Source: Bacteroidales bacterium (GTDB taxonomy: Bacteria; Bacteroidota; Bacteroidia; Bacteroidales; UBA932). From it: a DNA stretch of 39,940 bases. The stretch is taken from NCBI GenBank assembly GCA_017548505.1, contig JAFYZX010000064.1, positions 1 through 39,940 on the forward strand, in the 5' to 3' direction. The position numbers and the translations under genes are program-made. Shown piece after piece: positions 1 through 7,288 of this stretch; the first letter of the stretch is position 1; every line of letters begins with the position of its first letter. Below the pieces are notes generated by a model. It saw nothing but the letters and a program-made list of their open reading frames with translations, had not been told where the DNA came from and did not search any database.

Positions 1-35
1 CTAAGGGGCGATGGTACCCGGTAATTGTTATCGCG

Positions 36-836
36 TTACTTGAACGTTACAGGGAAATCAAAGTAGGTGTTTGGATAAGGCTCGTCGCGGAGGGTGAAAT
101 GCCACCACTCTGAATACAGCGGCTTAAAGCCGTGACGCATCATTGCCTGCCTTAAAAGCTGGCGGTTGGCTATCTGCTCGGGAGTGAGGTCTCCCTTGTA
201 GTCCGGATGTGAACAAGGATCCAGCATATCGAATGTTCCGCCCATATCCACTTCCTTTCCGGTTCTCATGTCAAACAAAGTGAGGTCCACGGTGCTGCCG
301 CGGCTGTGTCCGGACTTGGTGGCTATGTAGTCCTGCTTGAAAAGATTGGCCTTGTCAAGATTAGGATAGAAGGCTCTCTTCATTGTGGTGTCCTTGTCTT
401 TTGCCCAGCGGCAGAAATGGGCCACTGCCCTTGCCGGACGGTAAGCGTCATAGATCTTCAGGCGGTATCCCTGAGCCTTTACATCATCGCTGACAGCCTT
501 CAGGGCCTTTGCGGCCTCCTTTGTCATTAGGGCTACAGGCTCTTCATAACCGTCTATTCTTGTACCTACAAAGTTGTAGGTTGAATAATATCTGATCTCC
601 AGGATTACATCAGGAACAGCCTCTGAAATAACCACAAAGCCGCTTCTGATCATGTTAGCAGGAACTTTCTTCACGACATCCTTAGTAGCAGGGTTTCCGA
701 AACCGGAATCAGAAGATTCATCCACAACCGCTAAGGTATCAGCGGTGGTTTTTACTTGAGCCTGAGATTTCTTGCCGGCACAGCCTAGAAGGCACATCGC
801 CAGGGCTGCCGATAAAACAACAAAGTATCTTTTCAT
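36..836 (-). CDS. D-Ala-D-Ala dipeptidase, VanX/DdpX family (M15D) lipoprotein
   Basis: This is a zinc D-alanyl-D-alanine dipeptidase. It would cleave D-Ala-D-Ala in the cell envelope, most simply for recycling of wall material. With the start at 836 it has 266 residues. A lipoprotein signal ends at LLGC (Cys19). The family zinc ligands are visible as SGHSRGSTVD (His177, Asp184) and EWWH (catalytic Glu243, His246), and the substrate-side YRP motif is at about 132-134. The open frame continues upstream to 1328, but that stretch overlaps the divergent gene. The start at 836 is supported by the lipoprotein signal and by a TAnnTTTG promoter match at 863-870. Domain and active-site residues look intact. 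No vanH or vanA gene lies nearby, so glycopeptide resistance is not implied. Confidence 0.88.
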   Translation of the reverse strand: MKRYFVVLSAALAMCLLGCAGKKSQAQVKTTADTLAVVDESSDSGFGNPATKDVVKKVPANMIRSGFVVISEAVPDVILEIRYYSTYNFVGTRIDGYEEPVALMTKEAAKALKAVSDDVKAQGYRLKIYDAYRPARAVAHFCRWAKDKDTTMKRAFYPNLDKANLFKQDYIATKSGHSRGSTVDLTLFDMRTGKEVDMGGTFDMLDPCSHPDYKGDLTPEQIANRQLLRQAMMRHGFKPLYSEWWHFTLRDEPYPNTYFDFPVTFK

Positions 837-862
837 ATCTTTTGACTTGAACATTGCGTAAA

Positions 863-870
863 CAAAATTA
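863..870 (-). promoter_or_regulatory. -7 promoter element, TAATTTTG, for the dipeptidase gene
   Basis: This matches the Bacteroidota consensus TAnnTTTG, 26 bp upstream of the ATG at 836. A clear -33 TTTG was not identified. Confidence 0.45.
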
Positions 871-881
871 CAAAAAAGATG

Positions 882-889
882 TATTTTTG
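882..889 (+). promoter_or_regulatory. -7 promoter element, TATTTTTG, for the BPL_N lipoprotein gene
   Basis: This matches TAnnTTTG and lies 19 bp upstream of the ATG at 909. It forms a divergent pair with the element at 863-870, so the two polymerase footprints would overlap. Confidence 0.45.
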
Positions 890-908
890 AAGTATAATCC
901 TTAAAGAT

Positions 909-2051
909 ATGACCAAGAGATTCTTTATTCTGTTTGCTGCACTTCTGTGCGCTATTTCCTGCAATAAAAAAACCACTACGGACCCAACTCTTAGGGTTGG
1001 AATGCTTGACGGCCTTGGAAGCGGCCACACCAATATGACGGAGGCCTTTGCCGCCGCCCGGCTGGACAGCCGCATTTCCATCCGCTACATAACCAGCGCC
1101 AACATTGCATTCGGAGTGCTGGACAGCCTGGATGTTCTGATCATCCCAGGAGGTGGCGGCAGCATGCACACTTTCAGCCTCGGGCAGACAAACATCAATC
1201 TCATAAAGAAATACGCCGAGAACGGAGGAGGTATTCTCTGCATCTGTGCAGGAGCCTACGCCCTGAGCCACACTCCGGACTATGCCTGCTTCGGCATGAA
1301 CGGAGCCCAGGTCTATGACCTCGACCATTCATCAAGAGGCCAGGGACTTTGCTCCGTAGCCCTTACGGAAGAAGGAAAGAAACTCTTCCCGGAACTGAAA
1401 GACACAGACACTCTTCACATTCTCTCTGAAAACGGACCTATGCTTGTACCTGCCGATTCAGCTGTCCTGGCCGAATCTCCGGCAACTGAATACACCCCTA
1501 TCGCACTTATGCTCAGCGATGTTCACGTTGGAGAAGAGTTCCAGCCGGGCATCAGCCCCGGCAAGCCGTTCTTCCTCGCAAACAACTACGGAAAGGGAAG
1601 GATATTCACATCCATCGGGCATCCTGAAGGTTCCGCTTCCTTCTCCTGGATGATTCCGAGAATCCTCTGGTGGTGTGCCGGAAAGGAGGACCAGGCTTTG
1701 CCGATAGAGTACAAAACTCCCTACAACGACAGGGAAATCATAATGTCAAACGAGGATCTAGAGAAAGAGGGCTCTCTCTACAGGACATTTGTCTATGGCA
1801 CCAAGGAAGAGAAACTTGAAGGCATGGCGTGGATGATAGCCCATCCTTCCTGGAGCATGAAAACCTGGGCTACCGGCCTTCTGTATGACAAGGACCCTGA
1901 GGTAAGGATCGCAGCCGCTAAATACATTTCTGAATCAGAACTTCTTACTGCCAAGAAAGATCTCGAGGCAGCATGTGCCCTGGAAGAAAACGAAACCGCA
2001 AAGGCAGAAATGCAGAAAGCAGTGAAGCATATCCAGTCTCTCTACCGGTAA
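909..2051 (+). CDS. Lipoprotein with BPL_N (class I glutamine amidotransferase-like) domain
   Basis: The product has 380 residues and a lipoprotein signal ending near Cys18 (CAISC). Residues from about 29 to 250 resemble the BPL_N domain, a class I glutamine-amidotransferase fold found at the N-terminus of eukaryotic biotin-protein ligases and in free bacterial proteins. Visible motifs are VLIIPGGGGS and GILCICAGAYA, where the second Cys sits at the nucleophile elbow. The last 100 residues are helical, charged and HEAT-like (for example DPEVRIAAAKYI). No ligase domain is present. An export signal on an amidotransferase-like fold argues against a biosynthetic amidotransferase role. The substrate is unknown. 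The gene has its own promoter candidate and is transcribed away from the dipeptidase. Confidence 0.75.
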   Translation: MTKRFFILFAALLCAISCNKKTTTDPTLRVGMLDGLGSGHTNMTEAFAAARLDSRISIRYITSANIAFGVLDSLDVLIIPGGGGSMHTFSLGQTNINLIKKYAENGGGILCICAGAYALSHTPDYACFGMNGAQVYDLDHSSRGQGLCSVALTEEGKKLFPELKDTDTLHILSENGPMLVPADSAVLAESPATEYTPIALMLSDVHVGEEFQPGISPGKPFFLANNYGKGRIFTSIGHPEGSASFSWMIPRILWWCAGKEDQALPIEYKTPYNDREIIMSNEDLEKEGSLYRTFVYGTKEEKLEGMAWMIAHPSWSMKTWATGLLYDKDPEVRIAAAKYISESELLTAKKDLEAACALEENETAKAEMQKAVKHIQSLYR

Positions 2052-2060
2052 AACTCAAAA

Positions 2061-2153
2061 TTGAGGATTTCTTGATAGAATTTTGATGTGTTTTTGAGGG
2101 TTCCTTGATGAAGAATTGAGGATTCTCAACATTGATAATTTATTGATACACAT
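2061..2153 (+). repeat. Helically phased TTGA array, 11-bp period, upstream of the TonB-like gene
   Basis: TTGA occurs at 2061, 2072, 2083, 2094, 2105 and 2116, exactly 11 bp apart six times. After a break of 16 bp it occurs again at 2132 and 2143, once more 11 bp apart. An inverted TCAA lies at 2126-2129, inside the break. The other seven bases of each unit vary, so this is not a simple tandem duplication. The array ends beside a near-consensus -7 element. It could be a set of protein sites on one face of the helix, or T-tract-driven curvature. Confidence 0.75.
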
Positions 2154-2160
2154 TTCTTTG
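2153..2160 (+). promoter_or_regulatory. Possible -7 element TTTCTTTG for the TonB-like gene
   Basis: This has one mismatch to TAnnTTTG. It sits immediately after the TTGA array and 77 bp before the ATG at 2238, leaving a leader of roughly 70 nt. The assignment is tentative. Confidence 0.3.
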
Positions 2161-2237
2161 CAACCGCACGTCTTGAGATGATATTTGCAATGGAAACATT
2201 AGCGGATATCATTTCAAACCATATAAAACTTAATATT

Positions 2238-2930
2238 ATGGAAGCAAAGAAAAACAGCAGAGCCAGCCTGGAAAACAAAAGGACACTGTTCTTTGAGATC
2301 GGGCTTATCGCAGCACTTGCGGTTGTACTGACCTCCTTCGAGTGGAACACCGCCACCAAGGAAGTAGCATCTATTTCTGCCGGAAGAATTTCTCTTATCG
2401 ACGACGAGACCGTCCCAATCACCCAGCAGGAAACTCCCCCTCCTCCGGAGAACATCAAGGAGCCTGTAATCAGCGAGGATCTCCAGATCGTGGAAAACGA
2501 CGTAAAGGTCAACACTGAATTCATCAGCTTTGAGGACAAGGACGAGCCAATCAAAATCGTTCCTTATATCGAGCAATCCAACAAGACTGAGGAAGAGGAG
2601 GTTGAAGAGTTTATTCCGTTTGCCATCGTTGAGGACAAGCCTACCTTCCAGGGTGGAGACGCAAACACCTTCACCAAGTGGGTTTACAGCAACATCGTTT
2701 ACCCCGAGCTTGCCATCGAGAACGGCATCCAGGGAAGAGTCACAGTACAGTTCACCATAGACAAGGACGGCAGTGTAAAGGATGTTCAGGTATTGAGGGG
2801 AGCAGACTCCACTCTCGACAAGGAGGCGGTAAGGGTAATCAGCCAGTCTCCAAAATGGAGTCCCGGACGTCAAAGAAACAAGGCGGTAAAGGTAAAGTAC
2901 ACCTTCCCTATTATCTTCCAGATGAGGTAA
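2238..2930 (+). CDS. TonB family energy transducer
   Basis: The product has 230 residues from the ATG at 2238. An earlier in-frame ATG at 2178 would add 20 residues ahead of the cytoplasmic tail and is unlikely. The N-terminus is short and basic, followed by one membrane helix at about 18-36 (FFEIGLIAALAVVLTSFEW). Next is an acidic, proline-containing periplasmic linker, and then a TonB C-terminal domain from about 140 (FQGGDANTFTKWVYSNIVYP, ending in KVKYTFPIIFQMR). It would couple the inner-membrane proton motive force to outer-membrane receptors. No exbB or exbD gene is nearby, as is common for the several TonB paralogues of Bacteroidota. The unusual TTGA array upstream suggests specific regulation. 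Confidence 0.88.
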   Translation: MEAKKNSRASLENKRTLFFEIGLIAALAVVLTSFEWNTATKEVASISAGRISLIDDETVPITQQETPPPPENIKEPVISEDLQIVENDVKVNTEFISFEDKDEPIKIVPYIEQSNKTEEEEVEEFIPFAIVEDKPTFQGGDANTFTKWVYSNIVYPELAIENGIQGRVTVQFTIDKDGSVKDVQVLRGADSTLDKEAVRVISQSPKWSPGRQRNKAVKVKYTFPIIFQMR

Positions 2931-2940
2931 CTCTCAATTG

Positions 2941-3038
2941 GCACTGTCTATCCGCTGCAACGGATAGTGCTGAAAATCAGCCAATAGCGCAATATCCCTC
3001 GGCTGTTTTCGACCGAGGAATATTGTTTAATAGGCTGA
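2941..3038 (+). other. Structured intergenic element with nested inverted repeats
   Basis: Hairpin 1 pairs CTATCCG (2948-2954) with CGGATAG (2961-2967) across a 6-nt loop. Hairpin 2 pairs 2990-3002 with 3013-3025, 12 of 13 positions, across a 10-nt loop. An outer TCAGCC (2977-2982) pairs with GGCTGA (3033-3038) and encloses hairpin 2. The run of T after hairpin 2 is weak. It may be a terminator for the TonB-like gene, a small structured RNA, or a DNA-level cruciform or operator. Confidence 0.55.
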
Positions 3039-3083
3039 CTGTCAGGCATTAACATTGCAGCCTCTTTTTTGTCGAGATTTGAG

Positions 3084-3091
3084 TACCTTTG
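3084..3091 (+). promoter_or_regulatory. -7 promoter element, TACCTTTG
   Basis: This is an exact match to TAnnTTTG, 19 bp upstream of the ATG at 3111. Confidence 0.45.
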
Positions 3092-3110
3092 AGATATAAT
3101 TCAACGATAT

Positions 3111-3983
3111 ATGAAAAGAACGGTTTTTCTTCTTGTAGTGCTCTTCGTGAGCAGCATAGCATTTTCTCAGGTTAAGATAAAGGATGCGGGCAAGGTTCCG
3201 CTTAGTCAGCAGCTGATTGCAGATTTTGCGGACTGGACCCCGGAGGATGTGGAGATCAAGGGCTCCACGCAGGGGCTAGCAATGTATAAGAATTATGCGG
3301 TGGTGCTTCACGACAAGGGGATGTGCTGCATCTACGATATGAAGAAAAAGGCTCTGGTTGCGGCATATATGATGGAAGGAAACACTTCGCACTGTAACAA
3401 CGCTTTCTTCGGAAAGGAGAAATATTCCCGCAAGTCAAAGTTCCCGCTGCTATACGTTTCTGAATGCAGAGGGAAGCACGCCTGTCTTGTCACCGACATT
3501 ACCCTGGAAGGCAGCAAGATAGTGCAGAAGATCTATTATGAGGGAACGGATTATCCAGGCTCGATCGACTGGTGCGCTGATGTGAAGAACGGTTTCATAT
3601 ACACGTATGGCGGAAGGAACGGAGACTTCAAGCTGCTGAAGAAATTCAGGATGCCGAAACTCTCCGATTCAGACGAGAACGGGGAGGTGCATCTCAAGGA
3701 CTCGGACGTGCTGGATGTTACGAGAATAGAGAGCGGAATCAATATCTGGCAGGGGAGTTTCGTGATGGGAGACTATGCTTTTCTGCCGGACGGCTATCCT
3801 CCTCATGACAGGCTTCTGCACATAGTCAATCTGAAGACAAAGCAGATAGAAAGAACAGCCAATCTCAACGACTTGAATGACGAGCCAGAAGGAATAGACA
3901 TACACGGAAAATGGGCGTATGTCATTTTCCATACGCCCAAGCAACCGCGACATTCCAAATTGTGGAGATTCTCCCTAAAGTAA
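3111..3983 (+). CDS. Secreted protein of unknown function, probable beta-propeller
   Basis: The product has 290 residues and a cleavable signal peptide (hydrophobic to about residue 18, then AFSQ). The body has short repeated strands of the kind YAVVLHDKGMCCIYDMKKK, then YVSECRG, FIYTYGG, IVNLKTKQIERTANL and EGIDIHGKWAYVIFHTP, which suggests a WD40/PQQ-like propeller. No catalytic signature was recognised. It has its own promoter match and is convergent with the next gene, with only 2 bp between the two stop codons. A 9-bp perfect inverted repeat lies in its last codons (3913-3921 with 3930-3938). Confidence 0.7.
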   Translation: MKRTVFLLVVLFVSSIAFSQVKIKDAGKVPLSQQLIADFADWTPEDVEIKGSTQGLAMYKNYAVVLHDKGMCCIYDMKKKALVAAYMMEGNTSHCNNAFFGKEKYSRKSKFPLLYVSECRGKHACLVTDITLEGSKIVQKIYYEGTDYPGSIDWCADVKNGFIYTYGGRNGDFKLLKKFRMPKLSDSDENGEVHLKDSDVLDVTRIESGINIWQGSFVMGDYAFLPDGYPPHDRLLHIVNLKTKQIERTANLNDLNDEPEGIDIHGKWAYVIFHTPKQPRHSKLWRFSLK

Positions 3984-3985
3984 AG

Positions 3986-4762
3986 TTATCTCGACTGGGA
4001 GAAGAGCCACTGAAGACGGGTGGATGTGTAGCTCTGCTTGCAGGTCTGATCGTGAGTCCAGCCTGTTACCACATCAAGCTTCGTCTTGCCTCCGAGTTTA
4101 TCCAGCTCAGCGATGAAAGTTTGAACAGTTTCCACGCTCATTATGTTGTCAGACGTTCCCATTACGGCATAGACGGGAGTCTTGGCCACGTTTGACGAAT
4201 TGCACTTGGACGGATTGCCGGCACAAGGCATAGCTGCAGCAAAAAGAGTAGGATAAGCGTTTACCAGTGCCCAGGTCCCTGTTCCTCCCATTGAACCGCC
4301 CAAAACAAAAATTTTGGAGGAGTTCACATTGGAACCTGCTGCCACATTGTCTACTAGAGTCTTGACTGCAGGTAGTATTGATGCCCCGTCCCAATTGCCG
4401 GAAGATGTACATTGCGGAACTATCATCACTGCTTTAACTCCAGCATTCTTAAGGTATTCAGAAATGGATGTTACGCCAGGCTCCGCAATCTGCTTCTCGT
4501 TATCGGATCCTTTGGCAGAACCTCCGTGGAGGTAAAGAACGAGTATGTTCTTCCCCTCTTTACCGCTATTTATCAAAGCCTTGCGATAAGGAAGGGCGGT
4601 ACCCGCAAAAGTACCGCTCTCCTTTGAAAAAGTTATCTTCTGCGGAGTGTCCTCTTCCGGGGTTTCCTTTTCAGGCTCAATGGAGTTGCTGCTTTTGCTG
4701 CATGAAACCATTGCCAGGCAGAGGAAAAACGCTGCTATTTGATACCTTTTTCCCATAGACAA
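3986..4762 (-). CDS. Lipoprotein alpha/beta hydrolase (esterase/depolymerase-like)
   Basis: The product has 258 residues; an alternative start at Met3 removes two. The lipoprotein signal ends at MVSC. The mature part is a serine hydrolase. HGG (oxyanion side) is followed by the nucleophile elbow GGSMGG, an acid in GTSDN, and a His in GWTHDQT near the C-terminus. This order is typical of polyhydroxybutyrate-depolymerase and feruloyl-esterase-like enzymes and of phospholipase/carboxylesterase relatives. The substrate cannot be told from sequence. It starts 8 bp after the Spy-like gene stops, so it is probably the last gene of the ECF sigma operon, which suggests an envelope role. Confidence 0.8.
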   Translation of the reverse strand: MSMGKRYQIAAFFLCLAMVSCSKSSNSIEPEKETPEEDTPQKITFSKESGTFAGTALPYRKALINSGKEGKNILVLYLHGGSAKGSDNEKQIAEPGVTSISEYLKNAGVKAVMIVPQCTSSGNWDGASILPAVKTLVDNVAAGSNVNSSKIFVLGGSMGGTGTWALVNAYPTLFAAAMPCAGNPSKCNSSNVAKTPVYAVMGTSDNIMSVETVQTFIAELDKLGGKTKLDVVTGWTHDQTCKQSYTSTRLQWLFSQSR

Positions 4763-4770
4763 ATCATCTC

Positions 4771-5367
4771 TTACTCGGTGGTCTGAGGTTCGTCTGCAGG
4801 GCGAGGACCTCTTGGAGCAGGACGCTGTCCCTTGCCCGGGCGAGGGCCGTTACCCGGACGCATGCCCTTGCCATTGCGTGCCCCCTGCTGCTTTGCCCTG
4901 AGCTTGTTCTGGATCTGAGCTTCCACATTGAAAAAGCGTGAGAGCTGCTTAGCGTCCAGCACCTTTGCAAACTCATCTATATACTTCATCTTGACGGCCT
5001 GGACTCTCTGCTGCCTTTCGGCCTTTTCCTTTTCCATTTTCACAACCTCCTCGGTTGAGAGCTGCTTGTGCTCTGGCTTTGCCTCTGCCTGGTTTGCCTG
5101 AGGCTTTTCGCCTTTCTTCATACCGCCTTTCGGAGGCATAGGACGGTTTGGCATTCCCTGGCCAAAAGCCTCTCTCATTGCATCCGTGTATGCCCTGTAA
5201 ACCTTTACGAACTCCGGTTTCTGCTCGTCTGTAATATCCAGACGGTAAACCATTTCCTTAACCTTGGCCTGGAAGAACTTCTCCTTCATGTCTTCCTTCT
5301 TGCCATCCTGGGCTGCCATAGTGAATGACACCAGCAGCATCGCGATAAAAATCAAACTCTTTTTCAT
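4771..5367 (-). CDS. Periplasmic Spy/CpxP-like protein
   Basis: The product has 198 residues from Met at 5367; a longer frame starts at 5388. A signal peptide ends near TMAAQ. The mature protein is very basic and helical. It has an LxxT-type segment (LDITDEQKPEFVKVYRAY), a low-complexity Lys/Pro/Met spacer, a second helical pair, and a Gly/Pro/Arg-rich tail (repeats of RPGNGP and RPGKGQ). The pattern recalls Spy/CpxP envelope-stress chaperones, and many Bacteroidota carry similar proteins after an ECF sigma factor. It is placed between the anti-sigma and the esterase. Function as an envelope chaperone is inferred from shape and context only. Confidence 0.65.
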   Translation of the reverse strand: MKKSLIFIAMLLVSFTMAAQDGKKEDMKEKFFQAKVKEMVYRLDITDEQKPEFVKVYRAYTDAMREAFGQGMPNRPMPPKGGMKKGEKPQANQAEAKPEHKQLSTEEVVKMEKEKAERQQRVQAVKMKYIDEFAKVLDAKQLSRFFNVEAQIQNKLRAKQQGARNGKGMRPGNGPRPGKGQRPAPRGPRPADEPQTTE

Positions 5368-5396
5368 AATAACCATATTTTTAATCAAACAAATAA

Positions 5397-5720
5397 TTAA
5401 TACTCAATCTGATATGCATCCGCTTCTTCCCACTCTTCAATCTCGTAGGAGGAGAGCTGCAACAGTTCTTCGTCAGAAAGGCTTGCCAGATACTTGTCTA
5501 TAGGGCCTTCCGTATCCTCCCCTCCTCGACCTATGAATACGAACAGGAGTACAGCAGCGGCGGCAACGCTTGCGGCTAACCACAGCGGACCTCTGAGGGA
5601 TTTTTTGGGGGTCCTCCCCTCTTCCACAGCCTTTTCTGTAACCCTGGAAACCAGAGCGTCAAGATATTCCTCTTTCTCGGAGTAAGGCATCTGTACTGAT
5701 TTGTTTTCCATCTTTTCCAT
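5397..5720 (-). CDS. Small single-pass membrane protein, probable anti-sigma factor
   Basis: The product has 107 residues: a cytoplasmic N-terminal half of about 47 residues, one membrane helix (LWLAASVAAAAVLLFVFIG), and a short acidic periplasmic tail. The ATG overlaps the sigma-factor stop by one base (TAATG), so translation is likely coupled, giving a fixed ratio of the two proteins. That arrangement and the topology are the grounds for calling it the anti-sigma. No zinc-binding anti-sigma motif (HxxxCxxC) is visible, so it is not a standard ZAS-domain protein. Confidence 0.65.
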   Translation of the reverse strand: MEKMENKSVQMPYSEKEEYLDALVSRVTEKAVEEGRTPKKSLRGPLWLAASVAAAAVLLFVFIGRGGEDTEGPIDKYLASLSDEELLQLSSYEIEEWEEADAYQIEY

Positions 5721-6271
5721 TATATGTTCTCCTGTAGATATTTCTTTACTTTCTCGTATGCGTAGTGATAGTTGACCTTTAATGTGCCTACACTTTTTCC
5801 GGTTGCCTCGGCGATTTCCTCATAGCTCAGGTCATCGTAGTATCTCATGTTGAAAACTATTCTCTGCTGGGCCGGAAGAGCTATCAGAGCCTTCTGCAAA
5901 GCCACCACCGCCTTGTCTGCTTCCAGGGAAGACTGGGCTTCCAGTGTGGAAAGGAGTTGCGGACTCAGGGAATCTATGCTGTGGAAGATTCCAGCCTTTT
6001 TCCTAAGAATCTGAAGAGCCTCGTTTGTTGCTATCCTGTAGATCCAGGAAGAAATCTTTCCCTCTCCCCTCCAGGCATCTATGCTACGGAACACCTTTAT
6101 GGCAGTCTCCTGGAGAGCATCCTCAGCATCATCGTGATCCACCACGATCCTCCTTATATGCCAGTACAAAGTCTTGCCGTAAGTCTGCATCAACAAACGG
6201 AATCCCTTCTCCTTTCCAGAAGGATTACCCAGCAATGTCCTGATTTCTATTTCCTGGTCTGAAAGTGCCAT
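5720..6271 (-). CDS. ECF-type RNA polymerase sigma-70 factor
   Basis: The product has 183 residues with both ECF regions. Sigma-2 covers about 25-90, including DDAEDALQETAIKVFRSIDAWRG and the WIYRIATNEALQILRKK DNA-melting/-10 segment. Sigma-4 covers about 125-180, including LPAQQRIVFNMRYYDDLSYEEIAEATG and a helix-turn-helix. It heads a four-gene minus-strand operon with the anti-sigma, the Spy-like protein and the esterase. Such factors respond to envelope signals through their partner. The signal here is unknown. Confidence 0.92.
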   Translation of the reverse strand: MALSDQEIEIRTLLGNPSGKEKGFRLLMQTYGKTLYWHIRRIVVDHDDAEDALQETAIKVFRSIDAWRGEGKISSWIYRIATNEALQILRKKAGIFHSIDSLSPQLLSTLEAQSSLEADKAVVALQKALIALPAQQRIVFNMRYYDDLSYEEIAEATGKSVGTLKVNYHYAYEKVKKYLQENI

Positions 6272-6351
6272 TTTCCTGTCTTGTTCCGATATTAAGATTC
6301 ATCTGGAGGCAAAAGGTTAAATCGGAGACAGAATTTTTTGCACGATTATGC

Positions 6352-6359
6352 TAAATTTG
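6352..6359 (+). promoter_or_regulatory. -7 promoter element, TAAATTTG
   Basis: This is an exact match to TAnnTTTG, 19 bp upstream of the ATG at 6379. Confidence 0.45.
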
Positions 6360-6378
6360 CATCACCGAGAAAGAAATT

Positions 6379-6783
6379 ATGAAAGCAAAGAAGACCAAAC
6401 TGGTATTGTGCGCAATCCTGGTAATAGCAGTTGCAGCATTGCTTATTACATGCCCGGGAAGAAGAGCCCATAGGGAAGCTCTGATAGATGCAGTCGGAAA
6501 CTCACTGGCCGAGAAAGCAAACCTGAATCTTCAGGGCGATGCGGCAAAATCCTTCAAGGAGGTTAATTATGAATTCTACAATAATGCCGTAAATCCATGC
6601 CTCAAGGTTATGGGATATGGTCTTTTCAGCATAGGTTACATACCGGAAGAGCCAGAAGAACCTCAAAAGAGGATTTTGTGGAAGAGGGTTTCTTTTGGCA
6701 TTCTCGGACATGTTTATGTCAAGGACAAGGAAAACATTTATCGCAGGTTCCCGCTGCTTGCAGAACCCAAACCTGTAATCTAA
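6379..6783 (+). CDS. Small membrane-anchored protein of unknown function
   Basis: The product has 134 residues. Five basic residues precede one membrane helix (LVLCAILVIAVAALLITCP, about 8-26), so the rest is probably periplasmic. The outside part begins with an amphipathic helix (HREALIDAVGNSLAEKANL) and ends with a beta-rich stretch (VSFGILGHVYVKD). It resembles small Bacteroidota proteins of the DUF4359 type, but I am not sure of the family. It has its own promoter match and is followed 1 bp later by the acetyltransferase gene. Confidence 0.7.
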   Translation: MKAKKTKLVLCAILVIAVAALLITCPGRRAHREALIDAVGNSLAEKANLNLQGDAAKSFKEVNYEFYNNAVNPCLKVMGYGLFSIGYIPEEPEEPQKRILWKRVSFGILGHVYVKDKENIYRRFPLLAEPKPVI

Positions 6784-6784
6784 G

Positions 6785-7285
6785 ATGGCTTCCGGCAGAA
6801 ACATACTCCAGGCCCGTGCTTCCCGGCTTCCACGGATAATGGAAGTTCTTTCCGCCGCCAAGAAGATAATGCGCTCGGCCGGCAACCTTAACCAGTGGAC
6901 CGGAGGCTATCCGTCAGAAGAAGCAATACTTGGCGATATTGAAAAAGGATGCGGATATGTGGTTGAAGACGAGGGAAATGTCGTGGGATACTTTGCCTTT
7001 GTCCCCTCTCCTGAACCTACCTACAAAAGCATCTATGAGGGAAAATGGGTGGACGACAGCCTGCCCTACCACGTTATCCACAGGATTGGAAGTTTCCCGG
7101 AAGTACACGGAGTTTTCAAGTCCATCATGGACTGGTGTTTCTCACAGGATCCAAACATCAGGATCGACACACATCGTGACAACAGGATAATGCAGCACCT
7201 TATCCTCAAGGAAGGATTCACCTACTGCGGCATCATCTATCTTGCAAACGGAGACGAACGGCTCGCCTACCAGAAGATTCTATAG
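6785..7285 (+). CDS. GNAT family N-acetyltransferase
   Basis: The product has 166 residues. The N-terminus (ILQARASRLPRIMEVLSAAKKIM) is the first strand and helix of the GNAT fold, which supports the start at 6785. Later elements are GYVVEDEGNVVGYFAF (strands 3-4), SFPEVHGVFKSIMDWC (cofactor-binding helix region) and DTHRDNRIMQHLILKEGFTYCG, the usual NxxMxxxxxKxGF end of acetyltransferases. The Q/RxxGxG/A cofactor loop is degenerate. The gene begins one base after the upstream stop, so it is co-transcribed with the small membrane protein. The acceptor substrate is unknown. Confidence 0.85.
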   Translation: MASGRNILQARASRLPRIMEVLSAAKKIMRSAGNLNQWTGGYPSEEAILGDIEKGCGYVVEDEGNVVGYFAFVPSPEPTYKSIYEGKWVDDSLPYHVIHRIGSFPEVHGVFKSIMDWCFSQDPNIRIDTHRDNRIMQHLILKEGFTYCGIIYLANGDERLAYQKIL

Positions 7286-7288
7286 GAA

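Noticed and set aside
36-836. Vancomycin resistance gene (VanX)
   Set aside because: The family and active site match, but no vanH, ligase or two-component genes are present. Such dipeptidases occur widely with a recycling role.
837-1328. Upstream extension of the dipeptidase reading frame to 1328
   Set aside because: It overlaps the divergent BPL_N lipoprotein gene and precedes a clean lipoprotein signal and promoter at 836-870. The extension has no recognisable domain.
3913-3938. Terminator hairpin at the end of the propeller-like gene
   Set aside because: The 9-bp perfect inverted repeat lies inside the coding sequence, 43 bp before the stop, and no T run follows.
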